From Bacillota bacterium (GTDB lineage: Bacteria; Bacillota; Clostridia; Lachnospirales; Lachnospiraceae): a DNA stretch of 64,000 bases. Each line of letters begins with the position of its first letter. Position 1 is the stretch's first letter. A model generated the notes under the pieces. The model was not told the DNA's origin. It worked only from the letters and a program-made list of their open reading frames with translations, and made no database searches. Location: NCBI GenBank assembly GCA_023416695.1, contig JAEZGY010000010.1:62001-126000 (forward strand). The letters are read 5' to 3'. Shown here in pieces: positions 43,914 through 52,600 of this stretch. The translations under genes and the position numbers were made by a program.

Positions 43914-45435
43914 ATTTAATTGTCTTACGATATTCTGCGGGAAGTTGTCCTGTAGCTTCCTTAAATACCTTGCTAAAGTATTTGGAATCGGAATACCCTA
44001 CCTGTTCAGCTATCTCATATAGCTTAAGATCAGTTCCACATAGTAGTTCCTTTGCTTTATTAATTCTTAGATTTTTTACATATGTACTAAATGTCACACC
44101 CATTTCCTTGTGAAACTGTGTCCCTAAATACTCTGATGTAATCTTAAGTTTAGCTGCAATTGCGTCTAAAGTAATTCCTGCTTTATAGAATTCATGTATC
44201 ATACTTATTGCACGCTTTACTGTAATATTTATAGTTTCAACATCCTTGACATCAAACTGTAGACTATTTATTACAATAGCAGAGGACTCTATCAATTCTT
44301 TTCTTGTTTTTGCATGAATAATCTGCTCCAAAAGTTTTTGCTGTTCAATCTGCTGCTCATCTAAGCTACTTACTTCTTTGCTTATTTTCAATATGTTCCA
44401 CAAGAATCGTACATAACATTCTTTGACTTCCTTTGGATTGTATACCTTTCCATCCATAAAGTATTCATGAAACGTCTTCATACATTGTGCTACATTGTTT
44501 GCATCAAATGTACAAATCGCTACTCTTATTTTTGATTCTATATTGCTAGGATATATACACAGTGTTGTCTGAATGTTGGTAATTTTAGGATAAGAGATGA
44601 TAATATTATCTTCAAAGGATATGTTCCAATCCATATATGGGTATAGATTATCTATACCCATTTTTATTTCTTTAATTCCCTTTACTTCTGTCAAGCCTAT
44701 TGCCATAGACTCTCCTGTATGTTGTAGAATCTGGTATTGAATCCATCGTTCCAGATCATGGGCATCCCGATACTGATACACCACCAGAATCAAAGATTTT
44801 TTATAAGCAGAGTCTATGATGCATAACTTACTATCCTTATATCTAGAAAAGGAGTGTAACAGTTGCTTTTGAGCCTGCTCTACTTTATTCTCAAAGTCAC
44901 TACCTAAGTATGAACATATAAGTAAAAACGATTGATCAAGCTTAATATCATAATTATGTAATAAATACTCCTCTGTTTCCTCTGATATCTCTATACGTCC
45001 ATCTATGATATCTCTAAAAACCTGAACCATTGTACCTACCTGAGCCGGTTTAATTTGCTTCTCTCTCTGTAGCTTCTGTTTTGAATTGTCCAATGCGATG
45101 GTAAAATCATTGACAGAAATAGGTTTTAGTAGATACTCTGTGACACCAAGCTTCATAGCGCTTCTGGCATATTCAAACTCTGAATATGCTGTTAATAGAA
45201 TGACTTGTGGAGATACCCCTACCTGTTTTAAATGTGTCAACATCTGTATTCCGTCCATGTGAGGCATTCTTATATCTGTTATCACTATATCTGGTTTAAT
45301 CTTTTTACAAATATTTAGCCCATCTAGGCCATTAACGGCTTCTCCAGCTATCTCGCAACTTGGATCAATTTTTTTTAATAAGTTTACAATGCCTTCCCTA
45401 ATACGAACTTCATCTTCAACGATTACAACATTCAT
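43912..45435 (-). CDS. Response regulator with AraC-type DNA-binding domain, YesN type
   Basis: 507 residues. The receiver domain (about 1-120) has acidic residues VEDE, phospho-acceptor Asp in DIVITDIRMPHMDG and the Lys in YLLKPI. The middle 270 residues are typical of YesN regulators. The C-terminal 100 form two helix-turn-helix motifs ending in IAEQVGYSDSKYFSKVFKEA. It should be phosphorylated by the kinase at 38192-39967 and activate the sugar genes. It is the first gene of the locus, with its own promoter. Confidence 0.93.
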   Translation of the reverse strand: MNVVIVEDEVRIREGIVNLLKKIDPSCEIAGEAVNGLDGLNICKKIKPDIVITDIRMPHMDGIQMLTHLKQVGVSPQVILLTAYSEFEYARSAMKLGVTEYLLKPISVNDFTIALDNSKQKLQREKQIKPAQVGTMVQVFRDIIDGRIEISEETEEYLLHNYDIKLDQSFLLICSYLGSDFENKVEQAQKQLLHSFSRYKDSKLCIIDSAYKKSLILVVYQYRDAHDLERWIQYQILQHTGESMAIGLTEVKGIKEIKMGIDNLYPYMDWNISFEDNIIISYPKITNIQTTLCIYPSNIESKIRVAICTFDANNVAQCMKTFHEYFMDGKVYNPKEVKECYVRFLWNILKISKEVSSLDEQQIEQQKLLEQIIHAKTRKELIESSAIVINSLQFDVKDVETINITVKRAISMIHEFYKAGITLDAIAAKLKITSEYLGTQFHKEMGVTFSTYVKNLRINKAKELLCGTDLKLYEIAEQVGYSDSKYFSKVFKEATGQLPAEYRKTIK

Positions 45436-45499
45436 GATAACACCACGCTTTCCACATATCTACATACTTTACCAGTATAAACCACAGATATACAGTGTT

Positions 45500-45528
45500 A
45501 TTATATCTGAATCAAAAATCAAAAGCAA
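45500..45528 (-). promoter_or_regulatory. Predicted promoter of the response-regulator gene
   Basis: Minus-strand TTGCTT (45523-45528) and perfect TATAAT (45500-45505) are 17 nt apart. It does not carry the element seen at 38160 and 43871, so the regulator may be made at a basal level. Confidence 0.65.
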
Positions 45529-45665
45529 TTATAATTGTTTTCTAGCTAGTACATTCTTATAAAATTAGAATTGACGATAAAATTCCTTTGAGTTAGAATA
45601 AAAGAATCTAATTACAAATAATGGATAATTATTTGTATTCGAGAAAAATAGTAAGAGGTGATATT

Positions 45666-46166
45666 ATGAACGATTCCTTATATGAGCAAATAGTGATAAG
45701 AAAAGCCCGTTGGACGGATGTTGCTATAAAAATTCTTATTGTAGTAGTAATTGTCCTATTGTTCTTTATATTCTTGCCACTTATCGGTATCATGTCCTTA
45801 TTTCTCCCAATAATTCTTTACATGTTGGCTTATCGCTTTCTTTTTCCAAAATTAAAGGTAGAGTATGAATATAGTTTATTCAATCATGATTTTGATATTG
45901 CTGCTATTTATAATAAGGCAAGTAGAAAAGCCAAACTATCCTTCAACATTAAAAATACAAAGATGATGGCTCCTAAAAACTCTCCAAGATTAGCTAACTT
46001 TAAATCATACAAGGTACGTGATTTTACTTCTGGAATTGACAGTAAATATGTTTATGCTATTATTATCAGTGATACGGAGTTAGCCCAATGTATCTATATC
46101 GAACCCGATGATGTTATGCTAGATCATATAAAACCATACTTGGGAAGAAATCTGTATCTAGACTAG
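45666..46166 (+). CDS. DUF6106-like membrane protein
   Basis: 166 residues from the ATG at 45666, preceded by AGAGGTGATATT. Two adjacent hydrophobic segments (about 20-42 and 46-62) are followed by a soluble domain of 100 residues. The layout MNDSLYEQIVIRKARWTD plus two helices matches a Lachnospiraceae-specific family that I recall as DUF6106; function unknown. It stands alone on the plus strand, divergent from the response-regulator gene. No terminator is obvious after it; 46167-46341 holds nothing I recognise. Confidence 0.65.
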   Translation: MNDSLYEQIVIRKARWTDVAIKILIVVVIVLLFFIFLPLIGIMSLFLPIILYMLAYRFLFPKLKVEYEYSLFNHDFDIAAIYNKASRKAKLSFNIKNTKMMAPKNSPRLANFKSYKVRDFTSGIDSKYVYAIIISDTELAQCIYIEPDDVMLDHIKPYLGRNLYLD

Positions 46167-46341
46167 TAAGGTGTGTTAACACAATATCAGCAAAAAGTGC
46201 TACTCCAACTCCCCCCTATTAACAAATACATCAGCCATTCACCAGGTGACAGATTGATAATCCACATTTATTCTCACCCTTCAAATAACAGCACTTTCTT
46301 TTAGATACTATTTGATACTCCAAGATAATGCCACAATTTAC

Positions 46342-46737
46342 TTAAAACACATGATTCATAATCTCTTCAAATTTATCAATGTCCGAATTCTTAAAATAAT
46401 AATGGAATCCACTTAATTTTTGTCTTCCATAATCATAATCTTCTTCCTTGTTCAGAGTAACAGAAAAATAAACCGATTTCATGAAAAGAAATTTACTTAC
46501 AACTTTATTACAACTAGCAATCTCCTCTGCTATATCATTGGACCAAATACCAGGTCCATTGTTTATAAGTATTCTTTTATTCGTTAGCGTAAATTTACAG
46601 TCACTTCCAAGCACCCTATCTTTGTCGTTTCCGAATACTGGAATTTCTGTTACAAAAACAGCTTTTTCTCCATCCATTAAATCAAATCCGTATTTATTTG
46701 GCACCTCAGGTAGTGTATCAAGATATTCAATATTCAT
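46342..46737 (-). CDS. Hypothetical protein, PH/GRAM-like
   Basis: 131 residues with no membrane segment. The strands GEKAVFVTEIPVFG and CKFTLTNKRILINNGPGIW resemble the start of bacterial PH or GRAM-like domains, in which a TNKRI step is frequent. No enzyme motif is visible. It starts with ATG at 46737 after a purine-rich AAAGGGGATAAAT. It is a single gene among small genes of unknown role. Fold assignment is tentative. Confidence 0.55.
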   Translation of the reverse strand: MNIEYLDTLPEVPNKYGFDLMDGEKAVFVTEIPVFGNDKDRVLGSDCKFTLTNKRILINNGPGIWSNDIAEEIASCNKVVSKFLFMKSVYFSVTLNKEEDYDYGRQKLSGFHYYFKNSDIDKFEEIMNHVF

Positions 46738-46908
46738 ATTTATCCCCTTTCCCCTTTTCTATAATTTTATCATTAATATCCATTAATCGTCAATAATTGC
46801 CATTCTTTTTATGTTAGATTATTTATGACAACAATATAAGTAGACAACCAGTGATTCATGATTTTTCTTCAATCTATCATCCACTATTTTAGAATAGAAT
46901 AATACGCC

Positions 46909-46942
46909 AAAAGCTCTCCGGGGTAATACCTGGAGAGCTTTT
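46909..46942 (-). terminator. Terminator of the DUF4177 gene
   Basis: A perfect 11-bp stem (46909-46919 with 46932-46942) is flanked by A- and T-rich ends. It lies 48 nt past the stop of the gene at 46990-47172. Confidence 0.75.
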
Positions 46943-46989
46943 CTACTTTTTACTATATTTTCTTTAATATCCTACTATGTACAATTACG

Positions 46990-47172
46990 TTATTCCACTT
47001 CTCTCTTAAAAATAAGCATTACCTTAGCTCCCTTATCGTAGTTTTGGAAATTCACTAATTCCCATCCCTCTTTTCCAAGCTCTTCACACTTACTTTGCAA
47101 TTTTCTTTCGCTACCAGCTAGTGGCTTAAATGCAATTGTAACATTCACCACTTGATATTCCCACTTTTTCAT
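46990..47172 (-). CDS. DUF4177 small protein
   Basis: 60 residues. The pattern KWEYQVV, then GKEGWELVNF and a final FKRE, is the DUF4177 signature. These are small cytoplasmic proteins of unknown function, common in Firmicutes. GAAGGGAG precedes the ATG. It is monocistronic with its own terminator. Confidence 0.8.
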   Translation of the reverse strand: MKKWEYQVVNVTIAFKPLAGSERKLQSKCEELGKEGWELVNFQNYDKGAKVMLIFKREVE

Positions 47173-47313
47173 ATAATCTCCCTTCTAAATACATTATTCA
47201 TTAGTTTTATACTTTCAGAGTAACCATTTATCTTTTTAGATGTTGGAATTCTACAATAATTATACATAACAACAGTAAAATATACAATTTGAGTTTATAA
47301 TTGTACGATTAAT

Positions 47314-47610
47314 GACTTACAGGATCGTAGCGTTGTTGCGAGTGAATCAGATAAATGGATTACATCTAATCTAGCCATAAAAACACTTGAAAAGCACTGA
47401 ATACTCAGAAGCATAAGCCAATTAATTTAATTCTTCAAATTGACTAAGGCAGTCAATTTACTCCGTCTCAGTTCATACTTTACTACAAGGAACATGGTAT
47501 TACTCTAAGTATGAGTGCTGCTGGATGCCCAACGTCTTGACTGCAAGACAATTTGATAATGCTCCAAATGAGGCGAGATATTGATTGAATGAATTTAGGT
47601 AGTGGCGTTA
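47314..47610 (+). pseudogene. Decayed IS3-family transposase fragment
   Basis: The plus strand reads as the catalytic end of an IS3 OrfB with damage. DRSVVASESDKWITSNLAIK and LEK are followed by a one-base deletion, then NTQKHKPINLIL, then a stop where family members have Gln (LQID-stop-GSQFTPSQF), then YYKEHGITLSMSAAGCP, another stop, and DNAPNEARY in a shifted frame. The second Asp and last Glu of the DDE triad region are still recognisable. Terminal repeats and OrfA are not visible. The rest of 47173-47911 holds no other gene. Confidence 0.85.
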
Positions 47611-47911
47611 CAAAAAGGCTTGACCATAACATCCCCCAATCACTATACATCAACTACAAAATGTACAATTGTCTTTTCATATTGCTCAATTACCACTTTT
47701 ATATTAGTTAGAAACTTGGATGTTATCTTCATAATTCTTATATCTATTATAAAAGTGTTTTCTTTTAAAGCATTGTATTTACTAGCTTTATAATTAGGAG
47801 ACGCAGTTATATTTTGAGAATAACATCGAACTTATATATCCAGCAACCTTTTCTAAATATCTATTAATGGATTGTACCTTAGTGATAAATGTGTAGTTTA
47901 TCACTAAACAT

Positions 47912-48325
47912 TTATTGATTTAATATTTCAATAAATGTTTCAACATCAACAGATTTATCAACAATACTATAATATTTTCCATTAACTTTAACTTTATTAC
48001 CTATAAACACTATCTTTTGTTCATTACCCAATTTGTCTACCAATGTAAATGCGTAGGAAAAGCCACCAGAAAGTTTATCTATAATATCTATTCTTCTTCT
48101 GCAACGTATACTAGCAAAGAATTCTTTTATATCTTGAATTGATTTATATTCTCGTACTTCAGTAATATCACCAGTATTACCATTCATATAAAATATATAA
48201 TCTATTTCTTCACTATTTGTTACGAGTTCATTTACAGTGTATTTTCTAAAATAAATACCTGTTAATACAACTAGAATTATTATAAATAATATCAATATAA
48301 TTATTTTAGTTCTCTTTTTTCTCAT
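47912..48325 (-). CDS. Hypothetical membrane-anchored protein
   Basis: 137 residues: a basic start, one hydrophobic helix (about 8-27) without a lipobox, then an extracellular domain of about 105 residues ending in KVKVNGKYYSIVDKSVDVETFIEIL. No known motif. Its layout (short anchor plus a small domain ending in K-Y-x-I/H-x-x-x) is like the protein at 63452-63862, though similarity is low. AAGGAG lies before the ATG. It stands between the transposase remnant and the nrd region. Function unknown. Confidence 0.65.
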   Translation of the reverse strand: MRKKRTKIIILILFIIILVVLTGIYFRKYTVNELVTNSEEIDYIFYMNGNTGDITEVREYKSIQDIKEFFASIRCRRRIDIIDKLSGGFSYAFTLVDKLGNEQKIVFIGNKVKVNGKYYSIVDKSVDVETFIEILNQ

Positions 48326-48570
48326 AATGGCTCCTTATTTATCTGCCTATTCACCTGATGGTCTTACAGATATATTGTACCACTGTCCTTTGCATCCAGT
48401 GCTATATAATCTCTCCATAAAATAACCCCTTTTATCGAATCGCATATCTAATAAAAGCATAAAATCATCTTTATATCATATCAATATTTGGAACTATTTT
48501 CTATATTTTTTATTTATTCTCATTCAAAACATTTTTAAAACTATTACCACATCTTAATTAATAAACAATA

Positions 48571-48609
48571 ATAAAAGCGCATCAGTCATATAGATTGATG
48601 CACTTTTAT
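48571..48609 (-). terminator. Terminator of nrdD and the nrdG remnant
   Basis: A 14-bp stem (48571-48584 with 48596-48609, one mismatch) lies 5 nt past the stop codon of the nrdG remnant, where a terminator for an nrdDG operon would be expected. Confidence 0.75.
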
Positions 48610-48614
48610 GGTCA

Positions 48615-48763
48615 TTAGTTATTTACTGGTGAAAGAATTAATTCACCACACTCCCTTGTTCTTCTCATATCAATTATTCGTTGATTCTCTGAACCACGGA
48701 ATTTTATACTTATATTTTTAAGCTCTTCTATAAATGTATTTTAATTATGCGACCAAGTTTCAT
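48615..48763 (-). pseudogene. nrdG: Remnant of nrdG behind nrdD
   Basis: The minus strand from 48734 to 48615 encodes FIEELKNISIKFRGSENQ, then RIIDMRRTRECGELILSPVNN and a stop. This matches the C-terminus of NrdG (compare RFRGSSNQRII in the intact copy at 31806-32336). Just upstream an ATG at 48763 with GGGAG before it reads MKLGRII, like an NrdG start, but the radical-SAM core between them is missing and the frames differ. It looks like an internal deletion of an nrdG that once followed nrdD. It lies 17 nt after the nrdD stop. Confidence 0.8.
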
Positions 48764-48780
48764 TACAAAAAACTCCCACT

Positions 48781-50907
48781 CTAGATATGCAATACTCTTG
48801 AGTTAATCTCTTTTGTCTTACCTACGTTCCAGAAATTCTCGCCAAGGTAACCGCAGGTTCTTCTTGTAACGTTCATTTTCGCATGATCCTTGTTGTGACA
48901 CTGAGGGCATTCCCATTCTAGATTGTCATTGATTTCAATCTCTCCGTCAAATCCACATACATGGCAATAGTCAGATTTGGTGTTAAACTCTGCATATTGG
49001 ATGTTTTCATAAATATATTTGACGATTTCTTCTAAGGCTTCTAAGTTGTGTCTCATGTTAGGAATTTCTACATAAGAGATGGCACCACCAGAAGAAATTA
49101 CTTGGAACTGACTTTCGAAATGGAATTTACTAAAGGCATCAATCTTCTCTCGGACATCTACGTGATAGGAGTTAGTATAATATCCCTTATCGGTAATATC
49201 TTCAATGGAACCAAAACGAGCCTTATCTATTCTTGCAAAACGATAACAAAGTGATTCAGCAGGTGTTCCGTATAAACCAAAGCCGATTCCTGTCTCTTCC
49301 TTCCAAGTGTCAGTAGCCTTACGAAGTCTTTTCATCACACGAAGGGCAAACTCACTTCCCTTTTGATCCGTATGACTTACACCAGTCATCAACTTAGTCA
49401 ACTCATATAACCCAATATAACCTAAGGAAATGGTGGAGTAACCATTGTGAAGTAGTTTGTCGATAGTTTCTCCTTTTTTAAGCCTTGCGATAGCTCCATA
49501 CTGCCAGTGAATTGGGCTAACATCCGACAAAGTACCTTCTAGGGCGCGGTGACGGCACATCAACGCTTCAAAGCATAGACTTAGACGTTCTTCAAGTAGC
49601 TGCCAGAAATATTCCTCATCACCATCTGCAATAATACCGATTTGAGGTAAGTTAAGACTTACAACACCTTGGTTAAAGCGTCCCTCAAATTTATAATTTC
49701 CATCTTCATCCTTCCATGGGGATAGGAAGCTTCTACAACCCATACAGCTGAATACATTACCTTCGTAGTTTTCACGCATCTTTTTTGCTGAGATATAATC
49801 TGGATATAAACGCTTAGCAGAGCATTTCACTGCAAGCTTTGTAATATAATCGTATTTCCCACCCTGAAGGCAGTTGTGTTCATCTAGTACGTAGATCAGT
49901 TTTGGGAAGGCTGGAGTAACGTAAACTCCTTTTTCATTTTTGATTCCTTCTAGACGCTGTCTTAAGATTTCCTCAATGATCATGGCATTCTCTTTCACAT
50001 ACTCATCATCTTTGTCTAGATTTAGGAATAAGGTTACAAAAGGAGACTGGCCGTTAGTCGTCATTAAAGTATTTATCTGATACTGGATCGTTTGCACGCC
50101 ACTCTTTAGCTCATCTTGTAAACGATCAGAAATAAACTGCTCCATTAGTTCCTTAGAAAGCTTATCTCCATACTTTTCAGTATAGTGTCTCTCATATTTC
50201 TCCTTACTTTTACGTAAGTACTTGCCTAAATGACGCACGTCAACAGACTGTCCACCGTACTGGCTACTTGCCACAGCAGATATAATCTGTGTCATTACAG
50301 TACAAGCAACCTGGAAGCTTTTTGGACTTTCTATTAATTTGCCATTCATAACAGTACCATTTTCTAGCATATCCCCGATATTAATGAGGCAACAATTAAA
50401 AATCGACTGTAAAAAATAATCTGCATCATGAAAATGAAGAACACCTTCCTCATGTGCTTTGCTGATTTTTTCAGGTAATAACAGACGTCTTGTTAAGTCC
50501 TTACTAACTTCACCTGCAATCAGATCTCTTTGAGTACTAGCAATTACCGCATTTTTATTAGAGTTTTCCTCCATAACGTCCTTATTGCTATTTTTAATTA
50601 AACTCATTATAGATTCATCTGTGGTATTTGCCTTTCTCACTAGCTCTCTGCTGTAACGATATATAATATAAGTTTTAGCTAATGTAAATTTCCCATAAGC
50701 CATTAACTTTTGCTCAATCATATCCTGAATATCTTCCACTTGCATCTGGTCACGCTTCAATCCTTCAATACCAGCTACTATGGATTCAATCTTATCCTCA
50801 TCAATACGATCATAGTCTTCTACCTCAACATTTGCTTTCCGTATAGCTACTAAAATTTTATTACGATCATAATCTACTACACGGCCATCCCTTTTAATAA
50901 CTTTCAT
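48781..50907 (-). CDS. nrdD: Anaerobic ribonucleoside-triphosphate reductase (class III)
   Basis: 708 residues. An N-terminal ATP-cone (KVIKRDGRVVDYDRNKILVA) senses dATP/ATP. The catalytic barrel follows, and the C-terminus has a zinc site of four Cys (CHVC and CPQC) and the glycyl-radical motif RRTCGYLG with Gly at about 686. It reduces ribonucleotides for DNA synthesis without oxygen. It needs NrdG; the adjacent copy is deleted, so the intact one at 31806-32336 probably serves it. Two NrdR boxes lie upstream of its promoter. Confidence 0.96.
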   Translation of the reverse strand: MKVIKRDGRVVDYDRNKILVAIRKANVEVEDYDRIDEDKIESIVAGIEGLKRDQMQVEDIQDMIEQKLMAYGKFTLAKTYIIYRYSRELVRKANTTDESIMSLIKNSNKDVMEENSNKNAVIASTQRDLIAGEVSKDLTRRLLLPEKISKAHEEGVLHFHDADYFLQSIFNCCLINIGDMLENGTVMNGKLIESPKSFQVACTVMTQIISAVASSQYGGQSVDVRHLGKYLRKSKEKYERHYTEKYGDKLSKELMEQFISDRLQDELKSGVQTIQYQINTLMTTNGQSPFVTLFLNLDKDDEYVKENAMIIEEILRQRLEGIKNEKGVYVTPAFPKLIYVLDEHNCLQGGKYDYITKLAVKCSAKRLYPDYISAKKMRENYEGNVFSCMGCRSFLSPWKDEDGNYKFEGRFNQGVVSLNLPQIGIIADGDEEYFWQLLEERLSLCFEALMCRHRALEGTLSDVSPIHWQYGAIARLKKGETIDKLLHNGYSTISLGYIGLYELTKLMTGVSHTDQKGSEFALRVMKRLRKATDTWKEETGIGFGLYGTPAESLCYRFARIDKARFGSIEDITDKGYYTNSYHVDVREKIDAFSKFHFESQFQVISSGGAISYVEIPNMRHNLEALEEIVKYIYENIQYAEFNTKSDYCHVCGFDGEIEINDNLEWECPQCHNKDHAKMNVTRRTCGYLGENFWNVGKTKEINSRVLHI

Positions 50908-50941
50908 ACCTCTCGTCCTTTCGTAATCACTTGTCTGATAT

Positions 50942-50970
50942 AGTATAACATAAAACAGTAAAACCGTCTA
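50942..50970 (-). promoter_or_regulatory. Predicted promoter of nrdD
   Basis: Minus-strand TAGACG (50965-50970) and TATACT (50942-50947) are 17 nt apart, directly downstream of two NrdR boxes. Confidence 0.65.
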
Positions 50971-50976
50971 GGTTAA

Positions 50977-51023
50977 CCACAAAATATAGTGAAATATTTT
51001 TACAAGAAAACTATATATGGTGT
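50977..51023 (-). promoter_or_regulatory. Two NrdR boxes upstream of nrdD
   Basis: Minus-strand ACACCATATATAGTTT (51008-51023) and TCACTATATTTTGTGG (50977-50992) each fit the NrdR consensus ACACWATATMTWGTGT at 13-14 of 16 positions. Their starts are 31 bp apart, three helical turns, as in known NrdR-controlled promoters. Confidence 0.85.
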
Positions 51024-51070
51024 TTATAACAAAAATAGGAAACCCATTAAAGGATTTCCTATTTTATAAA

Positions 51071-51099
51071 AAACTCCCTGCCAAAGTGACAGAGAGTTT
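51071..51099 (-). terminator. Terminator of the phospholipid operon
   Basis: A 10-bp stem (51071-51080 with 51090-51099) is followed by TTTTTTAT on the minus strand, 9 nt before the psd stop in map order. A second small hairpin (about 51037-51060) follows. Confidence 0.75.
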
Positions 51100-51107
51100 A
51101 ATTATAT

Positions 51108-51977
51108 TTATTTGATACTATAGCCAATTCGTTCTCCAAGCTTTACAATGGTTTCAATGTTCTCCCTGGAGTTTTCTAACAAGTCTTCATCCACCTGAAT
51201 CTGGCCCTTCTTTACAAGAAGCACTGTTGTGGAGCCACCAAATTCAAACATACCTTTTTCTTCACCACGTTTAAACGCATGTTTTCCATGGTGATTGATA
51301 ATCCGTCCAATCATCATGGCCCCAACTTCTACTTGTACAACCTTGTCAAAATTCTTGGTTTCTAATACGGTATATTCTCTACAGTTACGCTTATAGATGT
51401 TACAATGTTCTAAAGCGATAGGATTTACTGTATGTAATTCCCCCGGAATAAAGTAATTATCGCCCTTTACACCATCATCTATATAACAATAACGATGATA
51501 ATCATCTATGGTCAGACGGAATATCATACAATAACCGCCCTCAAATTCCTTATATATCTCATCCCCATCTAACAAATCCCGTAAAGTGTAGGCTGAACCT
51601 TTGATATGGAACACATTGCGTCCGTCAATCTCATAAACAGAGAACTTTGAATCACATGGACTAATAAAAACCTTAGGATCTTTGCTAATTGGTCGTTTTT
51701 CTTTTCTGATCTTACGGGTAAAAAATTCATTATAAGAACGATATCTTCTTTTTTCATAGTCACTTAACTTGATATTGGACTTTTTCAAAAAGATATTAAT
51801 GATTCCCGTTGATAAAAAGCTATCTAAAAAGCGTCCAACTATCCTAGATAAAACAGGTTTTGTCAGCACTTTTAATAGCATTCTACCAGGCACAGTCTTA
51901 TATAGAATACCAAGGGTTACTTCCTGACTCTCATTAGTAGTTAGGTAATGCCCTTTTCTATCTTTAATTACACTCAT
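51108..51977 (-). CDS. psd: Phosphatidylserine decarboxylase
   Basis: 289 residues. The self-cleavage motif reads FEFGGSTTVLL (Gly-Ser, where Ser becomes the pyruvoyl group) at about 248-258; the more usual LGST is GGST here. The catalytic DYHRYCYID and HGKHAFKRGEEKGMF are present. It converts phosphatidylserine to phosphatidylethanolamine at the membrane. It follows pssA directly (2-3 nt), so both steps of PE synthesis are encoded together. Confidence 0.95.
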   Translation of the reverse strand: MSVIKDRKGHYLTTNESQEVTLGILYKTVPGRMLLKVLTKPVLSRIVGRFLDSFLSTGIINIFLKKSNIKLSDYEKRRYRSYNEFFTRKIRKEKRPISKDPKVFISPCDSKFSVYEIDGRNVFHIKGSAYTLRDLLDGDEIYKEFEGGYCMIFRLTIDDYHRYCYIDDGVKGDNYFIPGELHTVNPIALEHCNIYKRNCREYTVLETKNFDKVVQVEVGAMMIGRIINHHGKHAFKRGEEKGMFEFGGSTTVLLVKKGQIQVDEDLLENSRENIETIVKLGERIGYSIK

Positions 51978-51979
51978 AG

Positions 51980-52600
51980 TTAAAACCTCATCACAAACCA
52001 GACTAATTCAGCGATACCAACCACTAAACATACTAGCATGCCTTTCAATTTTAGCTTAATTACTTTAAATTTTAAGATAAAAGCAACTGCAATTACTGCT
52101 AAACATACTGCATACACTTGTGGAAAGCAAGAACCTATGTAGTCACGGAAACTATAAACCAAAGGAAGTATTAATGCTACATTCGTTACTGGCAATCCTT
52201 CATAACATACTCTAGGTCCACCTGTAGTCTGTTGACGCTCCTCCTCCATAACATTAAAATAAGCCAGTCGGATTAAAGCTGCTAAGGTAAAACAGATTAA
52301 AATTATATAGTATGCAAAATGATTCTGCATGCCTATCTTAAACCCAATAATTGCAGGTAACACACCAAAGCAAATTAGGTCTGAAAGAGAATCGATCTGA
52401 ATTCCAAATCGTTTCTCCTGAACAGTTCTCTTTCTGGTTTTAGCAACTGTTCCATCAAACATATCACAAAGCCCTGCCAACATAAGCATAAGCACTGCGA
52501 TAGATGGGTTGTTATTGCCTATGACGCTGTAAATACCAAATAATGCACAGCCCAATCCAATATAAGTTAAAATAACAGTATAATTATAAAACCCTATCAT
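51980..52600 (-). CDS. pssA: CDP-diacylglycerol-serine O-phosphatidyltransferase
   Basis: 206 residues with several membrane helices. The CDP-alcohol phosphotransferase motif is present as DMFDGTVAKTRKR, then GIQIDSLSD, with the expected Asp residues (Lys replaces the usual Arg after Ala). It makes phosphatidylserine, which Psd then decarboxylates. The ATG at 52600 has GGGAG upstream. It overlaps the 3' end of the upstream flippase-like gene by 17 nt, so the three genes form one operon. Confidence 0.94.
   Translation of the reverse strand: MIGFYNYTVILTYIGLGCALFGIYSVIGNNNPSIAVLMLMLAGLCDMFDGTVAKTRKRTVQEKRFGIQIDSLSDLICFGVLPAIIGFKIGMQNHFAYYIILICFTLAALIRLAYFNVMEEERQQTTGGPRVCYEGLPVTNVALILPLVYSFRDYIGSCFPQVYAVCLAVIAVAFILKFKVIKLKLKGMLVCLVVGIAELVWFVMRF

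Noticed and set aside
47602..47793. Plus-strand open frame of 63 codons after the transposase fossil
   Set aside because: No ribosome-binding site or recognisable motif; lies in AT-rich decayed sequence.
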